Source of the DNA: Stenogyne calaminthoides
Lineage: Eukaryota > Streptophyta > Magnoliopsida > Lamiales > Lamiaceae
Length of the DNA stretch: 64,000 bases
Reading direction: 5' to 3'
Assembly: GCA_037126765.1 (NCBI GenBank)
Contig: JBBCBC010000012.1
Span: forward strand, 4,340,001 to 4,404,000
Under the pieces are notes generated by a model that saw only the letters and a program-made list of their open reading frames with translations, did not search any database and was not told the origin of the DNA. Positions 46,390 through 57,479 of the stretch are shown here, piece by piece (the first letter of the stretch is position 1; the number at the start of each line of letters is the position of its first letter). The translations under genes were made by a program, and so were the position numbers.

Positions 46390-46730
46390 CGTCTAATACT
46401 TTTTAAAGAAACAACTTGTACCTTTGAATGAAACACCTAATATCTTATTATGAAATAACTAATACCTTTTAATGAAATAACTAATACCTTTGAATGAAAC
46501 ACCTAATACTTTTTTATTAATGAAACAACTAATACCTTTGAATAAACACCTAATACCTTTTATGAAACAACTAATACCTTTGAATGAAATAACTAATACC
46601 TATCAATGAAACACCTAATACTTTTTTATGAAATAACTAATATTACCTTTTAATGAAACACCTAATACTTTTAAATGAAACAACTAATACCTTTAAATCA
46701 AACAACTAATACTTTTGAGTGAAACAACAC
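46390..46730. repeat. Degenerate tandem array, unit about 20 bases
   Basis: Around sixteen alternating units of AATGAAACAACTAATACCTTT and AATGAAACACCTAATACTTTT, near the end of the CACTA element. The same motif is found in introns of the O-fucosyltransferase gene. Confidence 0.85.
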
Positions 46731-46920
46731 ACAAATTGACAACCAATTAACCACAATCTAATCAAACAACAATTAATTCTAACATATAACAATAATTAAA
46801 CTAATTAATTAAACAATGAACCACAATCCAAATTAACAAACAACAATTAACCACAATAATCCAAACAAATGAAACAACAATTAAAATAAAACCAATTAAC
46901 CAATTAATTATTAATCTAAC

Positions 46921-47030
46921 ACTATATATAATATTCTAATATATATACACACATATATATATACACATACATATATATATATACACATACATATATAAAT
47001 ATACACACATACGTACCTATATATATCTAG
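46921..47030. repeat. TA/CA microsatellite
   Basis: Long run of mixed (TA)n and (CA)n between the CACTA tandem array and its GC-rich end. Confidence 0.9.
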
Positions 47031-47039
47031 AGGAAGGCG

Positions 47040-47330
47040 GCGGCGGCGGTAGGGAGGAGGAGGGCGACGCACGGCGGTTGGCCGGGGAGCTGGAAGACGA
47101 CGCAACGCACGGCGGTCGTAGGACGTGGGGATGGCGACGCGACGTCGCGCGGTAATATACCAGCTATGGGGCGACGGAAAATGGAGAAGGGGGGAGGAGG
47201 AGGGGCGACGGAAATTAAAAATGGAGAAGGGAGGAGGCCGGAGGCCGACGGAAAATTTGGAGAAGAAGGGAGGGAGGAGGCCGATATTTGGACGCGAGTG
47301 CAGATCTGTAAATGAATGTTAATACGCGAT
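47040..47330. other. GC-rich purine tract near the CACTA end
   Basis: GC-rich, G/A-biased on the plus strand, with GGCGGCGG and GGAGGAGG runs. Overlapping open frames here are compositional artefacts. Possibly the 5' UTR/promoter side of the CACTA gene, which runs leftwards. Confidence 0.35.
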
Positions 47331-47344
47331 ATTGGGGCTGAATA

Positions 47345-47610
47345 TAAGCACCCTTACAGAGTGGTTCGGAACCGCTCTCTCTTGCAGAGCGGTTCTGAAC
47401 CGCATTCCAAGCTTCTCACTTGCAGAGCGGTTATAAACCGCATTGTAGACGAGCTTGCAGAGCGGTTCTGAACCGCTCTCTCTTGGAGAGCGGTTACGAA
47501 CCGCTCTTTAATTTTTTTTATTTTTTTTTAATAAAAATCCGCTCTCCAATGGTGATTTTGGAGAGCTCTTTCTAAAAGGGCTCTTCAAGTGGAGCTCTCC
47601 AAGCTCAAAT
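47345..47610. repeat. CACTA subterminal repeats, right end
   Basis: At least six copies of GAGCGGTT(C/A)..AACCGC, mirroring the left end. Confidence 0.82.
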
Positions 47611-47821
47611 GTGTAGTAGTGAGTATTTCAACCCAAAAAGTACAGTTACATCAAGAAATCAAAATTCCAGAAATACACAAGAACTTATCCGTAAAGGTTC
47701 CAAAATTCCAAGAATACTGGACGTATATTAATTTGTAAAGGTTCAGAAACAAAAGAAAGATGAATGGTAAATTTTGTAAAATTTTCTTATTAAAACAACA
47801 ATGTTATATTTAAGACAAAAA

Positions 47822-47952
47822 CTCGTACGAGACAGTCTCATGCATGAGACATAGTACAATTTCGTACAATTAACACCTACCTCTTTCAAAGTGTTAAAAG
47901 GTCAATGACCAAATTACACTCCGTCTCATCATGAGACGGTCTCACGCGTGCC
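47822..47952. mobile_element. Short MITE with GAGAC-type inverted ends
   Basis: Ends CGAGACAGTCTCATGCATGAG and, inverted, GTGAGACCGTCTCATGATGAG; about 130 bases. Each end is itself partly palindromic, so the whole can fold into a hairpin with sub-hairpins. No coding capacity. Confidence 0.65.
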
Positions 47953-48119
47953 TCTATATTTAATACTTAACTAATTTAATAGACTATTTAAGATAAATCT
48001 ATACATTATTTACATTTCACATAAGAATACCAATCACGTTAGCAATCAATCGAGAATTTATTTTCTCATTATTTATTTATTTGTTATCAATATCAATTGT
48101 GAGAATTATAACATTATTT

Positions 48120-48225
48120 TACCACTCCGTTCCATTTTTTAGCATTTTATTGATTTTCATAATTTTATTTCATCACAAAAATCATACCGTAAGAATATGA
48201 TTGTCTAAAATTGAAGGAGGTATGG
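48120..48225. mobile_element. Candidate Stowaway-like MITE
   Basis: Left end TTACCACTCCGTTCCATTTTT and inverted right end TTACCATACCTCCTTCAATTTT are similar, about 100 bases apart, resembling Stowaway CTCCGT ends. Adjacent to the solo LTR at 48243. Confidence 0.45.
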
Positions 48226-48242
48226 TAATTTTTATACTCCTC

Positions 48243-49514
48243 TGTTGGGATAATTTTAGTTTTGATTATTATGTCAAAACACCTTGTAATAGGACAAGCT
48301 AAGTTGTATAGAAAGATTGTGTTTCTAGACTTAGTTTTATTTTACAGGTAACAAGTTGAGGGGGAACTCATCAAGATAAGAAGAGACTAATGATTTCGTG
48401 CGGACTGGATCAGAAGACGTGCGGACTGGATCAAAATACGTGCAGATATTGTGTTGATCAGAAATCATAATACGTGTTGATGTTGTGTTGATCTCGATCG
48501 AATTGAAATTTGATCGGATCAAAGTAGAAGAAATCGAAAAAATTTGAAATCAAAAAGAGATGAAACAAAGAAATCGGAAGAAATGAACGAAGAATCGGAA
48601 ATTGAAATCAAGAGATGAACAAAGGAAATCGGAAGAGATGAATAAATGTCGGTAAATTTGAAATCAAAAGAGATGAACAGTAAAATCAGCACATAAAAAG
48701 TTGGTTAATAAGAAGATGACAATACATATATGGATGTGACATAAAGTTGCAAGCAACAGTGCAAAATGACAAAGAAAAGCTGGAAGACTATTAGTATGGA
48801 TTTGAATTTACTCTCCAACGGTAATATTCAAATCCACACTATAAATACATTGCACTATCTTCAAAAGAAGATAATGGAGGATGCTGCAAAGTGAAGATTA
48901 AAGCCAAATATTCAAGCATCTCCATTCAAGAACACAGAGCATTAAATATTCAAATTTACCCAAGAGTGTTCTTCATTATATCTAAGCATAAATGTCATAT
49001 CATAAGCTTAGAGAGATTTTCCCATCCTTAGCTTAAAGGCTAAAACAATGTAAGGGAAAATCTCACCTAGTTGGAAATAACACCAAACCCAAACCCTTTC
49101 TTGAGAGCGAAAAATAGTGGTTAAGTGAGGTAGTTTATAGGCGATCCCGTGAGGGAGATAAGTCCCGAGAGAGTGAGAACTCATTAAACATCTATAGGCG
49201 ATCCCGTGAGGGAGATAAGTCCCAAGAGAGTGAGAACTCATTAAACATCTATAGGCGATCCCGTGAGGGGAGATAAGTCCCGTTGAGTGAGAGCTCCATA
49301 AATATCTGTTGGTTAAGTTGGTTCACCATGAAGGGAAGAGTGGATGTAGGACAAGTTAGTTCGAACCACTATAAAAATACATGTGTTTTATTTGCTTTCA
49401 TATTAATTGTCATACATACTTTAGCAAATCTGCATAACACATTCGCAGCAAAAATTTTAAAGTCACCTCCCATTGAGATTTTACGAGTTTTAAATCGGAT
49501 TTTTAGGACCTACA
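48243..49514 (+). mobile_element. Solo LTR, family C
   Basis: 1272 bases from TGTTGGGA to CCTACA with a perfect 5-bp target duplication TCCTC (48238-48242 and 49515-49519). Contains a three-copy tandem repeat and the shared TATA block at about 49363. Related to family B and to the element at 3072, but clearly diverged. Confidence 0.92.
49134..49300. repeat. Three-copy tandem repeat in the LTR
   Basis: Unit of about 62 bases containing TATAGGCGATCCCGTGAGGG and AGTGAGAACTCATTAAACATC. A related module occurs inverted in the solo LTR at 41518. Confidence 0.9.
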
Positions 49515-49519
49515 TCCTC

Positions 49520-49870
49520 CATTATATGTTTTTTTTTTTTTTGACAGACCCTCCATTACGTGATTGATTGCTCAAGTTAAAATGATACGAATTTTAATGA
49601 GAAAATTATTTATTAATATTAAGAATACTAGAGTTATATTTTGTTGCTGTGATTTGATATTTTTAAAGAATATGATAAAAAATAAATATTTTTATTTATA
49701 ATTATTAGTGGTATGAGATGTTTGTAAGAAATTTATTTGAGAGAGTAAAATTATTTTTTTATCATTTATAAAATGAGAAAATTAAATAAAGACATTCATT
49801 TATAAATTTTGAGCAATTAAAATCAAGACTACGGAAAGAGTATATTTTTATAATAAATTTACAAAGGAAA
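49520..49870. other. AT-rich spacer
   Basis: No gene. A run of 15 T at 49530-49544 lies between CCTCCATTATATG and CCTCCATTACGTG, which could be the duplication of an extremely truncated LINE. The rest is plain AT-rich DNA. Confidence 0.35.
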
Positions 49871-50085
49871 TTTTTTCATACCTGGGCCTGAATTAAAGGA
49901 ATTGTCACAATATAATAAGACCCACATTAACCATAGTCTCGAATTAGGGCTTTTATATTTCACTTTTTTCTCAAATTAAGATATACTTTAAAAATGTTAG
50001 TCTCAAAACCAAGGATTCTTCAGGGTCGATGTTAGACGGCATCCAATATTTTAACTTCTCTTCCACTCTCTTATTTTCGTCTCTT
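49871..50085 (+). repeat. MULE left terminal inverted repeat
   Basis: Pairs with 61870-62085. Outer boundary is uncertain by about 10 bases. Confidence 0.85.
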
Positions 50086-51684
50086 ACGATTTTGTAGAAC
50101 AAAATCTTCCATTATTTAAAGAGATAATGTCCATTTACTTTTTAAGCAACTAAGAAATTGAAGGAAGGAAGTTGAATTGTGATTTTAATCATTTTCATCC
50201 ACGTGATTTCGAGGCGCAAAATCTATGGGAACATTTGAATGGATTGCAACTCGTTCGTTGATAAAAATATAGAGAAATTTTGAAGTTGTCGAGAGAATCA
50301 GACTCATTAGCAAAGAAATTCATTTACATTTGTGAATTCCATAATTATCAAGGTAAACAATGACTATCCTCATCTTGAGATTGATCAATCTTGTGAGTTC
50401 CCTAATGGTGGTACTTCTTGTTCTACTTGTCAATTTTGCAAAGTCATTTTTTATTATATTATGGTTGGCAAAACATTACTATGTTACCCTGCCCTCTATG
50501 TGCTCGACGAAATGTGTCAAAGGAGGACATTTATAAATGATTCACTTCATGATTAATTGTTGTTGTGTTCTTAGTCTTCTTGGGTATATTCTTCAAGCAG
50601 GATTACAAACTCGATGACGGCACATTTTGATGGCAACTTCAGAAGCAGCAGCAGCAGCAAAGTAATTTTGAAGTATGCAGTAAATTTAATTGGAGAGTCT
50701 GGCCTTGAAGAGTTGAGCACCTAAAAAGCTTCGTCCACCTTTCCCTTTGCCACTCAAGTGAATCCAACAAAACTAGTAGCTCTGAGATATCCTTCTCCAA
50801 CAAAAGTTTTTTGATCTTTGTTGCTAGGACGAGGGAATAAAGGCTCTCCGAGAAGCTTCCCTTATCACCAAGCCCATCAACAACTATTAGTCATTTTAGG
50901 ATTGATTTCATTGGTATATTGTAATAATAGATGAACAACAATGTATTTTGTGTTTGCTTTGTACTCCATGTGTGGCGAAATGTAATTGGATTTAAAAAGA
51001 ATTGATACTTCAGTTGTTAAACATTTAATTTTATTGAAGTGGTCGTTCATTTGCTATTATGGTACATTTGTGTTAGTTTCATGAGTTCCAACATAAAGAT
51101 AGTGTACAAGCTTCCATGTATCTTTCAAGCATTCAACAACAATTTCTCTGGACTTTTTACCATTTTAAATAAGTGTAGCATAGGCTGCAACCTTGAGAAA
51201 ACATTCTTAAAAAATATACTTGCAAAACGGTAATGAGAAAGAGAAACATCAAAGTATGTTTTAACATAATTTGAGGCCCAACTATATTATCACAATCACA
51301 ATAATTTAGCACCTATTAATTAGGAAACCTTCTGCCATTAGTTTTGAAGATTTCTGCAATTAGGTGCTTTAAATTAGGAATTAGGAAATTTTGATTTTGT
51401 TAAGAAACTGCGATGTGAATTAGGAATTCCGATGCAATCAACTATACTTTGAATTAGCAAATAATACTTGTGATTGGATTTTGGCAGTGGAAGATTTTCG
51501 ATTTTGTTCATCTATATAAAGCATAATTTCGTTCATAAATTTTAGAATTCATTCAGTTGCTTGTTTCGTGAAAAGGTGCTTGCTCAAGATTCATGCCTTC
51601 CTCAACTGGGGAAAAGATGGCTGAGAATGTCTTCCTCTTACAATCGTCACGATTGTCCAACTCTGTTTTCAAGGATGCATACAA
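50086..51684. other. MULE interior left of the LINE, no recognised gene
   Basis: About 1.6 kb with a short plus-strand open frame at 50332-50556 (contains NGGTSCSTCQFC) and an AG-CAG-rich patch near 50645. I do not recognise a protein. It may hold a second, decayed MULE gene or the 3' UTR of the transposase. Confidence 0.4.
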
Positions 51685-51735
51685 TGAAATATCAAGGTAC
51701 TTTTTTTTTTTTTGAGAAAGAGCTCTAAGCAAATA

Positions 51736-52700
51736 CTAAGAGTTAGGCTCGAGAGCTAACGACAATATATGTCGAGGAATCTCATCCCCAACCCAAGCTT
51801 GAGGGAGGGGAGATTTGGAAGCGAGTTTCGCAAATTGATGTGCCGTGGAGTTATGCTTTCTGGGGCAGTACCAAACGCCTTTCACTGAGGTGTTTGAAAT
51901 GAGTTCCCGAGTATCTTCAATAACAAATTCTTCCAAGCCCTTGCATTGGGAGTCTGAACGTAGGGAGGTGATAGCGTCAATGGAATCAGAGAGAATGCGG
52001 GCTTCTCCCTGGTCGTGCTTAATCTAGAAGTCCGCTCCATCCTTAATGGCGTGAAGCTCGGCAGCCATGACCGTGCCGGGAGGATTGATTCTATGGAAAC
52101 CGGCAGCCCAAAACATTCCTCCAGGGTCAAAAATCGCGAACCCCACCACAAAGGTCATAGTGAAATCGTTGAAAGCCTCATCGACCATAATAGAGAAATG
52201 TCTGGAGTCGTGGATATCTCCAGGAGGGGCCGGGCCTTTGTCTCTATTGGCCAGATAGAAGGAGTGGAGCAGGGAGTCCGTCCAGTCAGCAGAGATGGCA
52301 GTGGGATGGGAGGAAGTCGATTTTTGTTTATTATGAATGAGGTTGCATCTCTCCTTCCAAACACCCCACAATTTCATACAGAAAGACTCGAAATCCTGTC
52401 TGGCAGACGTCGACTCGATAAGTTGGAGAATGTCAATGCTTTGAGCAACCCTTGCCTTCTTAATATCATTCCACCAAACTGTGCGCTTCCAAGTTTGCTT
52501 CACAACCTGGCAAAAAAATATGGCGTGATTAAAGTTAGCCCAATGAAAACCACAAATAGCGCACCTGGGGTCACAAGGGACATGATGGAGCAGGAGATTG
52601 TCTTCAGTGGCAATGGAATTGTGAGAAGCCTTCCAGATGAAGATTTTGACTTTTGGAGGAACCTAGAGGTCCCAAATTTTGTACCACCATTCTGAAAGAA
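51736..52700 (-). pseudogene. LINE ORF2 C-terminus: zinc-binding region and RNase H
   Basis: The zf-RVT region (VPPKVKIFIWKASHNSI, then CDPRCAICGF...CQVVKQTWK) is followed by a plant-type RNase H with VDEAFNDF, AAELHAIKDGADF, a TAG, then LSDSIDAI and STAHQFAKLAS, ending at 51736. The stop lies after the second catalytic acidic residue. A frameshift near 52800 separates it from the reverse transcriptase. Confidence 0.8.
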
Positions 52701-52806
52701 GGTGCGATGGTTCGGTGTCTTCAGTGGAGGACTCCTGGGATGAAGGGAGGCTGTTCCAGTACCCCGATTTGACCGTGTAATTTCCTTTCTTCTCGAATTT
52801 CCAATA

Positions 52807-54740
52807 TCAAGAATCGTCTCGTCCGAGGTGGTCAATAGGAATACGCATGATAGCATCAACTTCGTAGGGCAAGAAGAAGTTGTTAAGTTTAGTGATGTCC
52901 CAGGTTTTGGAGGGGAGAATTAGGTTCTTGACTAGAGTGTTGCTCTCGTAAGAGATGCAAGAGGAGATTTTGTCGTTAGCAAGTGAGGGGATCCAGCATT
53001 GGCGTCTAGTATTAATATTATTGCCATTACCCACCTTCCATAGGAGACCCTTGGAGAGGGTATCCCTTCTCCAAACCAGGGATCTCCAAATGTAAGAGGG
53101 GTTGGAACCAATCTGGGCGTCCATGATGTCTGAGTGCTTGAAGTACCGGGCTTTGAAGACTTTAGCAACGAGCGAGTCCGGTTTCAAGATCATACGCCAC
53201 ACTTGTTTAGCTAGCAGAGCTTTGTTGAACGTGACTAGATCCCTGAAGCCCATGCCTCCCTCGTTTTTGGGTTTGGTCAAGACTTTCCAGCTCTTCCAGT
53301 GGACCTTCCTTTCATTGGACTTAGCGCCCCACCAAAAGCCGGCACACATACTTTCAATCTCACCGCAAATGGAAGTGGGGATTCTGAAACAGGACATGGC
53401 GTAGGTGGGAATGGATTGAATGACGACTTTGAGGAGCACCTCCCTACCCCCATCCGAGAAAAACTTATTTTTCCACCCATTCAGTTTAGCGGAAACCCGA
53501 TCCCGGAGATACCCAAACTGGATCCTTTTGCTACGAGTAGTGAACGTGGGTAAGCCGAGATAGAGTTCATGCCCTTGGCACACTCGCAGGTTGAGACTCT
53601 CTTTGATGTACTGGATGTTAGCCTGAGGGGTTTTCTCGCTGAACGTGATCGCAGATTTGTCATAATTGATCATTTGGCCCGAGGCTAGTTCATAAGACCG
53701 AAGACAAGTCTTAATTGAGTCGCAATCCTCTTTTGAGGTTTTAAAGAACACAAGGTTGTCATCTGCGAAGAAGAGGTGGGTGATCATAGGGCTACCCCTA
53801 ACCACATTGATGTCGCGGAGTCTTCCATTGGTAGCTTGGGCGTTGATAATGGCAGAGAGGCCTTGGGAGCAGAGAACGAATAAGTAGGGAGAGAGATGGT
53901 CTCCCTGGCGAAGGCCTCTGGAGGGGAAGATCTGGCCGACAACCTTGTTGTTGATGTTGAAGGAATACGAGACCGAGGAGACGCAATTCATGATGAGATT
54001 GATCCAACTGTCAGCGAATCCCATTTTTGACATAAGTGCCCTCAGGTACCTCCATTCAACCCTATCGTATGCTTTACTCATATCAAGTTTGAGTGCGGCA
54101 TATCCTTGTTTGTTTTTCGTGTGGCGAAGCCAATGCATACACTCGTAGCCAAGAAGGATGTTGTCTGTGATGAGTCATCCTGGGATGAAGCCGCTTTGGT
54201 TGGGGTCGATGATTGATCCCAGGACATGCCAAAATCGATTCGTTATTGCCCTAGCCACAGTTTTGTAAGCCACATTGCAAAGACTAATGGGCCGATAATC
54301 TTTCATCGAAGAAGGATTCTTGGATTTTGGGATGAGAGTGATGATGGTGTCGTTCCAGTTCTTGAAACTCTCGTTATCGTTAAGAATCTTAAGGAGGGCG
54401 GACGAAAGATCGTCACCAATTGAGTCCCAAGCTTTCTGGAAGAAGAGAGTCGTGAAGTCATCGGGCCCCGGAGCTTTGGAGGGGCTCATGTCAAAGAGAG
54501 CTCTATAAATATCATCCTTAGAGAACGGCTTGGAGAGGATGTCGTTCATCTCATCGGAGACAGAAGAGGGAACAAGGTTAGTGATGCTCTCAATGCCATC
54601 CTCAGAAGGGTTCTGAGAAGTGAAAAGAGAAGAGTAAAATCCTGTGATAATGCTTTCAATGGTCGTTTGATCCGATTGGAGGTTGTCGAACTCATCCTTA
54701 AGTTTTTCAATTATGTTGTGCTTTCGGCGTTCGGAGGCAA
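52807..54740 (-). pseudogene. LINE ORF2 reverse transcriptase
   Basis: Contains SPSKAPGPDDFTTLFFQKAW, IITLIPKSKNPSSMKDYRPI, LKLDMSKAYDRVEW, the catalytic FFADDNLVFF and LYLGLPTFTTRSK. One TGA (about 54175) replaces the Arg of FIPGRLITDN, a CGA to TGA change; otherwise open for about 640 codons. Two indels separate it from the endonuclease near 54760-54830. Confidence 0.88.
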
Positions 54741-54742
54741 AT

Positions 54743-55831
54743 TTATAGAAAAAATGATGTTCCTGTCTCCAGACGAGAGCTAGTTATTCCTCGACCTTTG
54801 TTTCCAATGAGATTCTTCTTATATAGCAATATTTCGAGGGATACCTCGAGAGCCCGGATGTTGGCATGATTCGGAGACTCGTCTTCAACATTGAGAAGGT
54901 TGTTTAATTTTTGACGGGTGGTCTTGATTCTCCGTGGGAGGTCACCAAATTTAAGCTTGGCCCAAGAGTTGAGATTTTGGCCAGTGATACGTAGTTTGCT
55001 TTGTAGGTCTGAGTTGTGGGCCGAACCAAACCACACGTCTTTGAGAACGTCCGGGTAATCCTCTTCAAGGAGCCATTTGTGATCGAAGTAGAATCTGTTT
55101 TGACGTTGAACTGGATGAGCACGGGCGAGGCCTCCTAAAATAAGGATGGGACGGTGATCGGAGCCATAATAATCCAGATTTTGGACACTAGTCTCTGAGA
55201 AGAGATTCAACCAGATGTGATTGGATGCAAATCTGTCCAGGCGTTCAAGGATTCGATGAGGCCCTTTTCTCATGTTGTTCCAAGTGAACTTGGGACCCTT
55301 AGCATCCAGCTCAAAGAGGTTGCAGTGGTCGAGAGCTTTACGAAATTCATTCATAGGTTTGTGTGGGCGGGGGGCACCCCCCAATTTTTTGTATTCGGAG
55401 AGAATCTCATTAAAGTCTCCACCAATCAACCAACCGAGAGTATTGTCCAGATGAGAATTGTCAATCTTGCAAAGTAGTTCCCATGAAGTGTATCTCAGGT
55501 TTTGATTAGGATGTCCATAGAATCCTGTAAAATACCAATTAAGAGAGTTGTGATTAATAAGGCAGACAATGTGACCCACAGTGTAAGACAACAAAGAAAC
55601 ATTCATATTGGAATTCCAAAACAACACAAGGCCACCACCCCGGCCATTAGGTTCCACACACATACAACCAACAAAATTAAGTAAAGCACGCCAATGAGAG
55701 GCAACAACAGTAGAAATCTTAGATTCAGAAATAAAAAGCAAGTCGGGAGATGTATTGGCAACTAAGCGCTGCAGATTTTTGAATGCCCGTTGTCCCCCGA
55801 GGCCACGAGCATTCCAGCAAAGGCAATTCAT
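54743..55831 (-). pseudogene. LINE ORF2 apurinic/apyrimidinic endonuclease
   Basis: Starts MNCLCWNARGLG (catalytic Asn), then PDLLFISESK (catalytic Glu), GFYGHPN, LIGGDFNEI and YYGSDHRPI (catalytic Asp and His). This domain nicks the target DNA. The ATG overlaps the ORF1 stop as ATGA, a layout suited to termination-reinitiation. It loses frame near 54830. Confidence 0.9.
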
Positions 55832-56493
55832 GGTGATCGGCGGGGCTGGCCATTGCCAACCGCCGCCATTGAGGTTTCAAGAGGGGATGGGGAATCAGAG
55901 GCTTGAGCAGACTTGAGCTTCTTGAAGGTGGCCTGCTTTGGGTTTCCAGCGTTGTTGCGTTTTCTGCTGCTTTTGTCTAGTGCTTCAGACAATGCTGCAC
56001 TCTTCCCTTTGTCACAGATTTTCTTGGAGGAATGAGTCAGCTTCTTTGGGTTTGTGGGTTTCCCTGGTCCAATGGCAAATGAATCCCCAAGATTACCATT
56101 GACCATAGAGAAGATTTTCACATCCACGACTTGTCCCAGCAGTAGTCCGATGGCCTCTCCCACGCCTTTCGTCATAGCTCTGTATTGGAGGCCGTGGGTT
56201 TGGACCCAAAAGGGGGCTGTTTGCAGTTTGAAGTCTGCAGGTCTCTCGCCCCCCTTCATTTTCTCGAGAGGCAAGACCGAGCCCCTGAGGAGCCAGGGTT
56301 GTTTCTTGTAGACTCGTTCACATTCGCTTTTATCGGAGAATTCGAATGCAAAGAGACCGTCGCCGATTGGAACGAATTTCAGCGGCGTGACCACATCCCG
56401 TATTTTATTGAGGGCTATCTCCAGTTCGACGACTGTCGATTCAGCCTTAGTAAGAGAGAGTTTTTACCCCAAGAGGTTGAGTTCGTCCTCCAT
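55828..56493 (-). pseudogene. LINE ORF1 (DUF4283 type), lacking the zinc knuckle
   Basis: ATG at 56493, in-frame TAA at codon 10 (56464-56466), then open to 55828. Contains LFAFEFSDKSECERVYKKQPW and APFWVQTHGLQYRAMT, hallmarks of the DUF4283 domain that binds element RNA. It then passes directly to a Lys/Ser-rich tail; the CCHC knuckle usual in this family is absent, so an internal deletion is likely. Confidence 0.8.
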
Positions 56494-56715
56494 ATTAGGG
56501 AAAAGGAGACGACAGGAAACAGAACGACAGGAATATGAATAATATAAGAGATGTGGTATCAGATTAAACACTTCCAATGGAAAAATAGGAAGGTTAGGAA
56601 GAAACGGACGCAAGATAGCGGCGCCGGAAAGATCTCACACAACCCTAACCCTGTTTTCTAGAGAGAGAAATTGTGGAGAGATCCAATAGTCACGATCTTG
56701 AAATATCAAGGTACT

Positions 56716-57479
56716 ATCCAAGCTACTCTCTTTCTGTGGGGTTCTGAACATGATTTAGCACCTATAAACACAATCAATAATCAAAAGTGCCAGAATAGAA
56801 GAAATGCTAAATAAAATATGACACATCAAAGAAACATCCCATTATTGATCAAGGGTGCTGATATCATTGAGGGAAGCTATAGCAAGCAAATAATGGGTCA
56901 GCTTCACAAGCTCCTGATCACTGTCCCAATTTGCATGGCATCTTTTAAATGATTTGCAATCAAACACACCACAAGTATCTTACTGAATGGTGATCATTGC
57001 CATATGATCAAGAAGAGCTGTGATTTTGTAGTTAAGATTATTCAGTACTCCAAGCTGTGAAATTTTCAATTCAACCTACTTCATGCTGGTTGCAGACCAT
57101 ATCATGCTTTTGTGCTACTGAATACGACGTTTTAATTTCTGCTTGTTGACTTCTTTATCTTTAATGTCCACGGCTTCATCTTGCCCCAATAAAACCATAA
57201 CTATTGTTCATATACTAAACAACTAACCACCATGGAACCTTACTAAACTACATTCTCATCCACACACAGAGGATCATTCATTCAAAAAAGCTTAAATAAA
57301 TTCAATAAAAAATCAACCAAGTTCATGAAATAACCAATTTTCTAAGTTGTCCATGCCAAAACTGTAATGCATTACTAAACTAAAATTACTAATCAAAACA
57401 TAGAAAATCACAACTATATTTCTATCAACTATGACTATGAGACATTAATTTATGGTTCAATCAAAACTTCTCTAATGCA
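56716..57479. other. MULE interior right of the LINE
   Basis: AT-rich, no open frame of note. Lies downstream of the last transposase exon, so probably 3' UTR or spacer of the MULE. Confidence 0.45.

Larger units (their letters stand above)
40173..47621 (-). mobile_element. CACTA DNA transposon
   Basis: Begins CACTAATACAGATTTG and ends (inverted) CACTACTACACATTTG; 3-bp target duplication AGT at 40170-40172 and 47622-47624. Both ends carry dense subterminal repeats of the type AGAGCGGTT..AACCGC. It encodes a multi-exon Transposase_24/Ulp1-like protein on the minus strand but no recognisable TNP2 transposase, so it is probably mobilised by another element. A solo LTR (41518-43145) is inserted in it. 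Confidence 0.88.
40106..47715 (-). mobile_element. 5'-truncated LINE fragment split by a CACTA element
   Basis: A 14-base direct repeat ACTGGACGTATATT occurs at 40092-40105 and 47716-47729. Just inside the left copy is an A-rich tail on the minus strand preceded by TTTGTCTGATAAA, typical of plant L1 3' ends. Without the CACTA element the fragment is only about 160 bases (40106-40172 plus 47622-47715) and codes for nothing. Confidence 0.6.
51702..56698 (-). mobile_element. L1-type LINE, nearly full length
   Basis: Minus strand, ending in a poly(A) tail seen as T at 51701-51713. Perfect 17-base target duplication at 51685-51701 and 56699-56715. It has a 5' UTR of about 200 bases, ORF1 (DUF4283-type) and ORF2 (endonuclease, reverse transcriptase, zinc-binding, RNase H). 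The AT-to-coding contrast is strong: it is GC-richer than its surroundings. Several stops and frameshifts inactivate it. It is inserted in the MULE. Confidence 0.93.
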
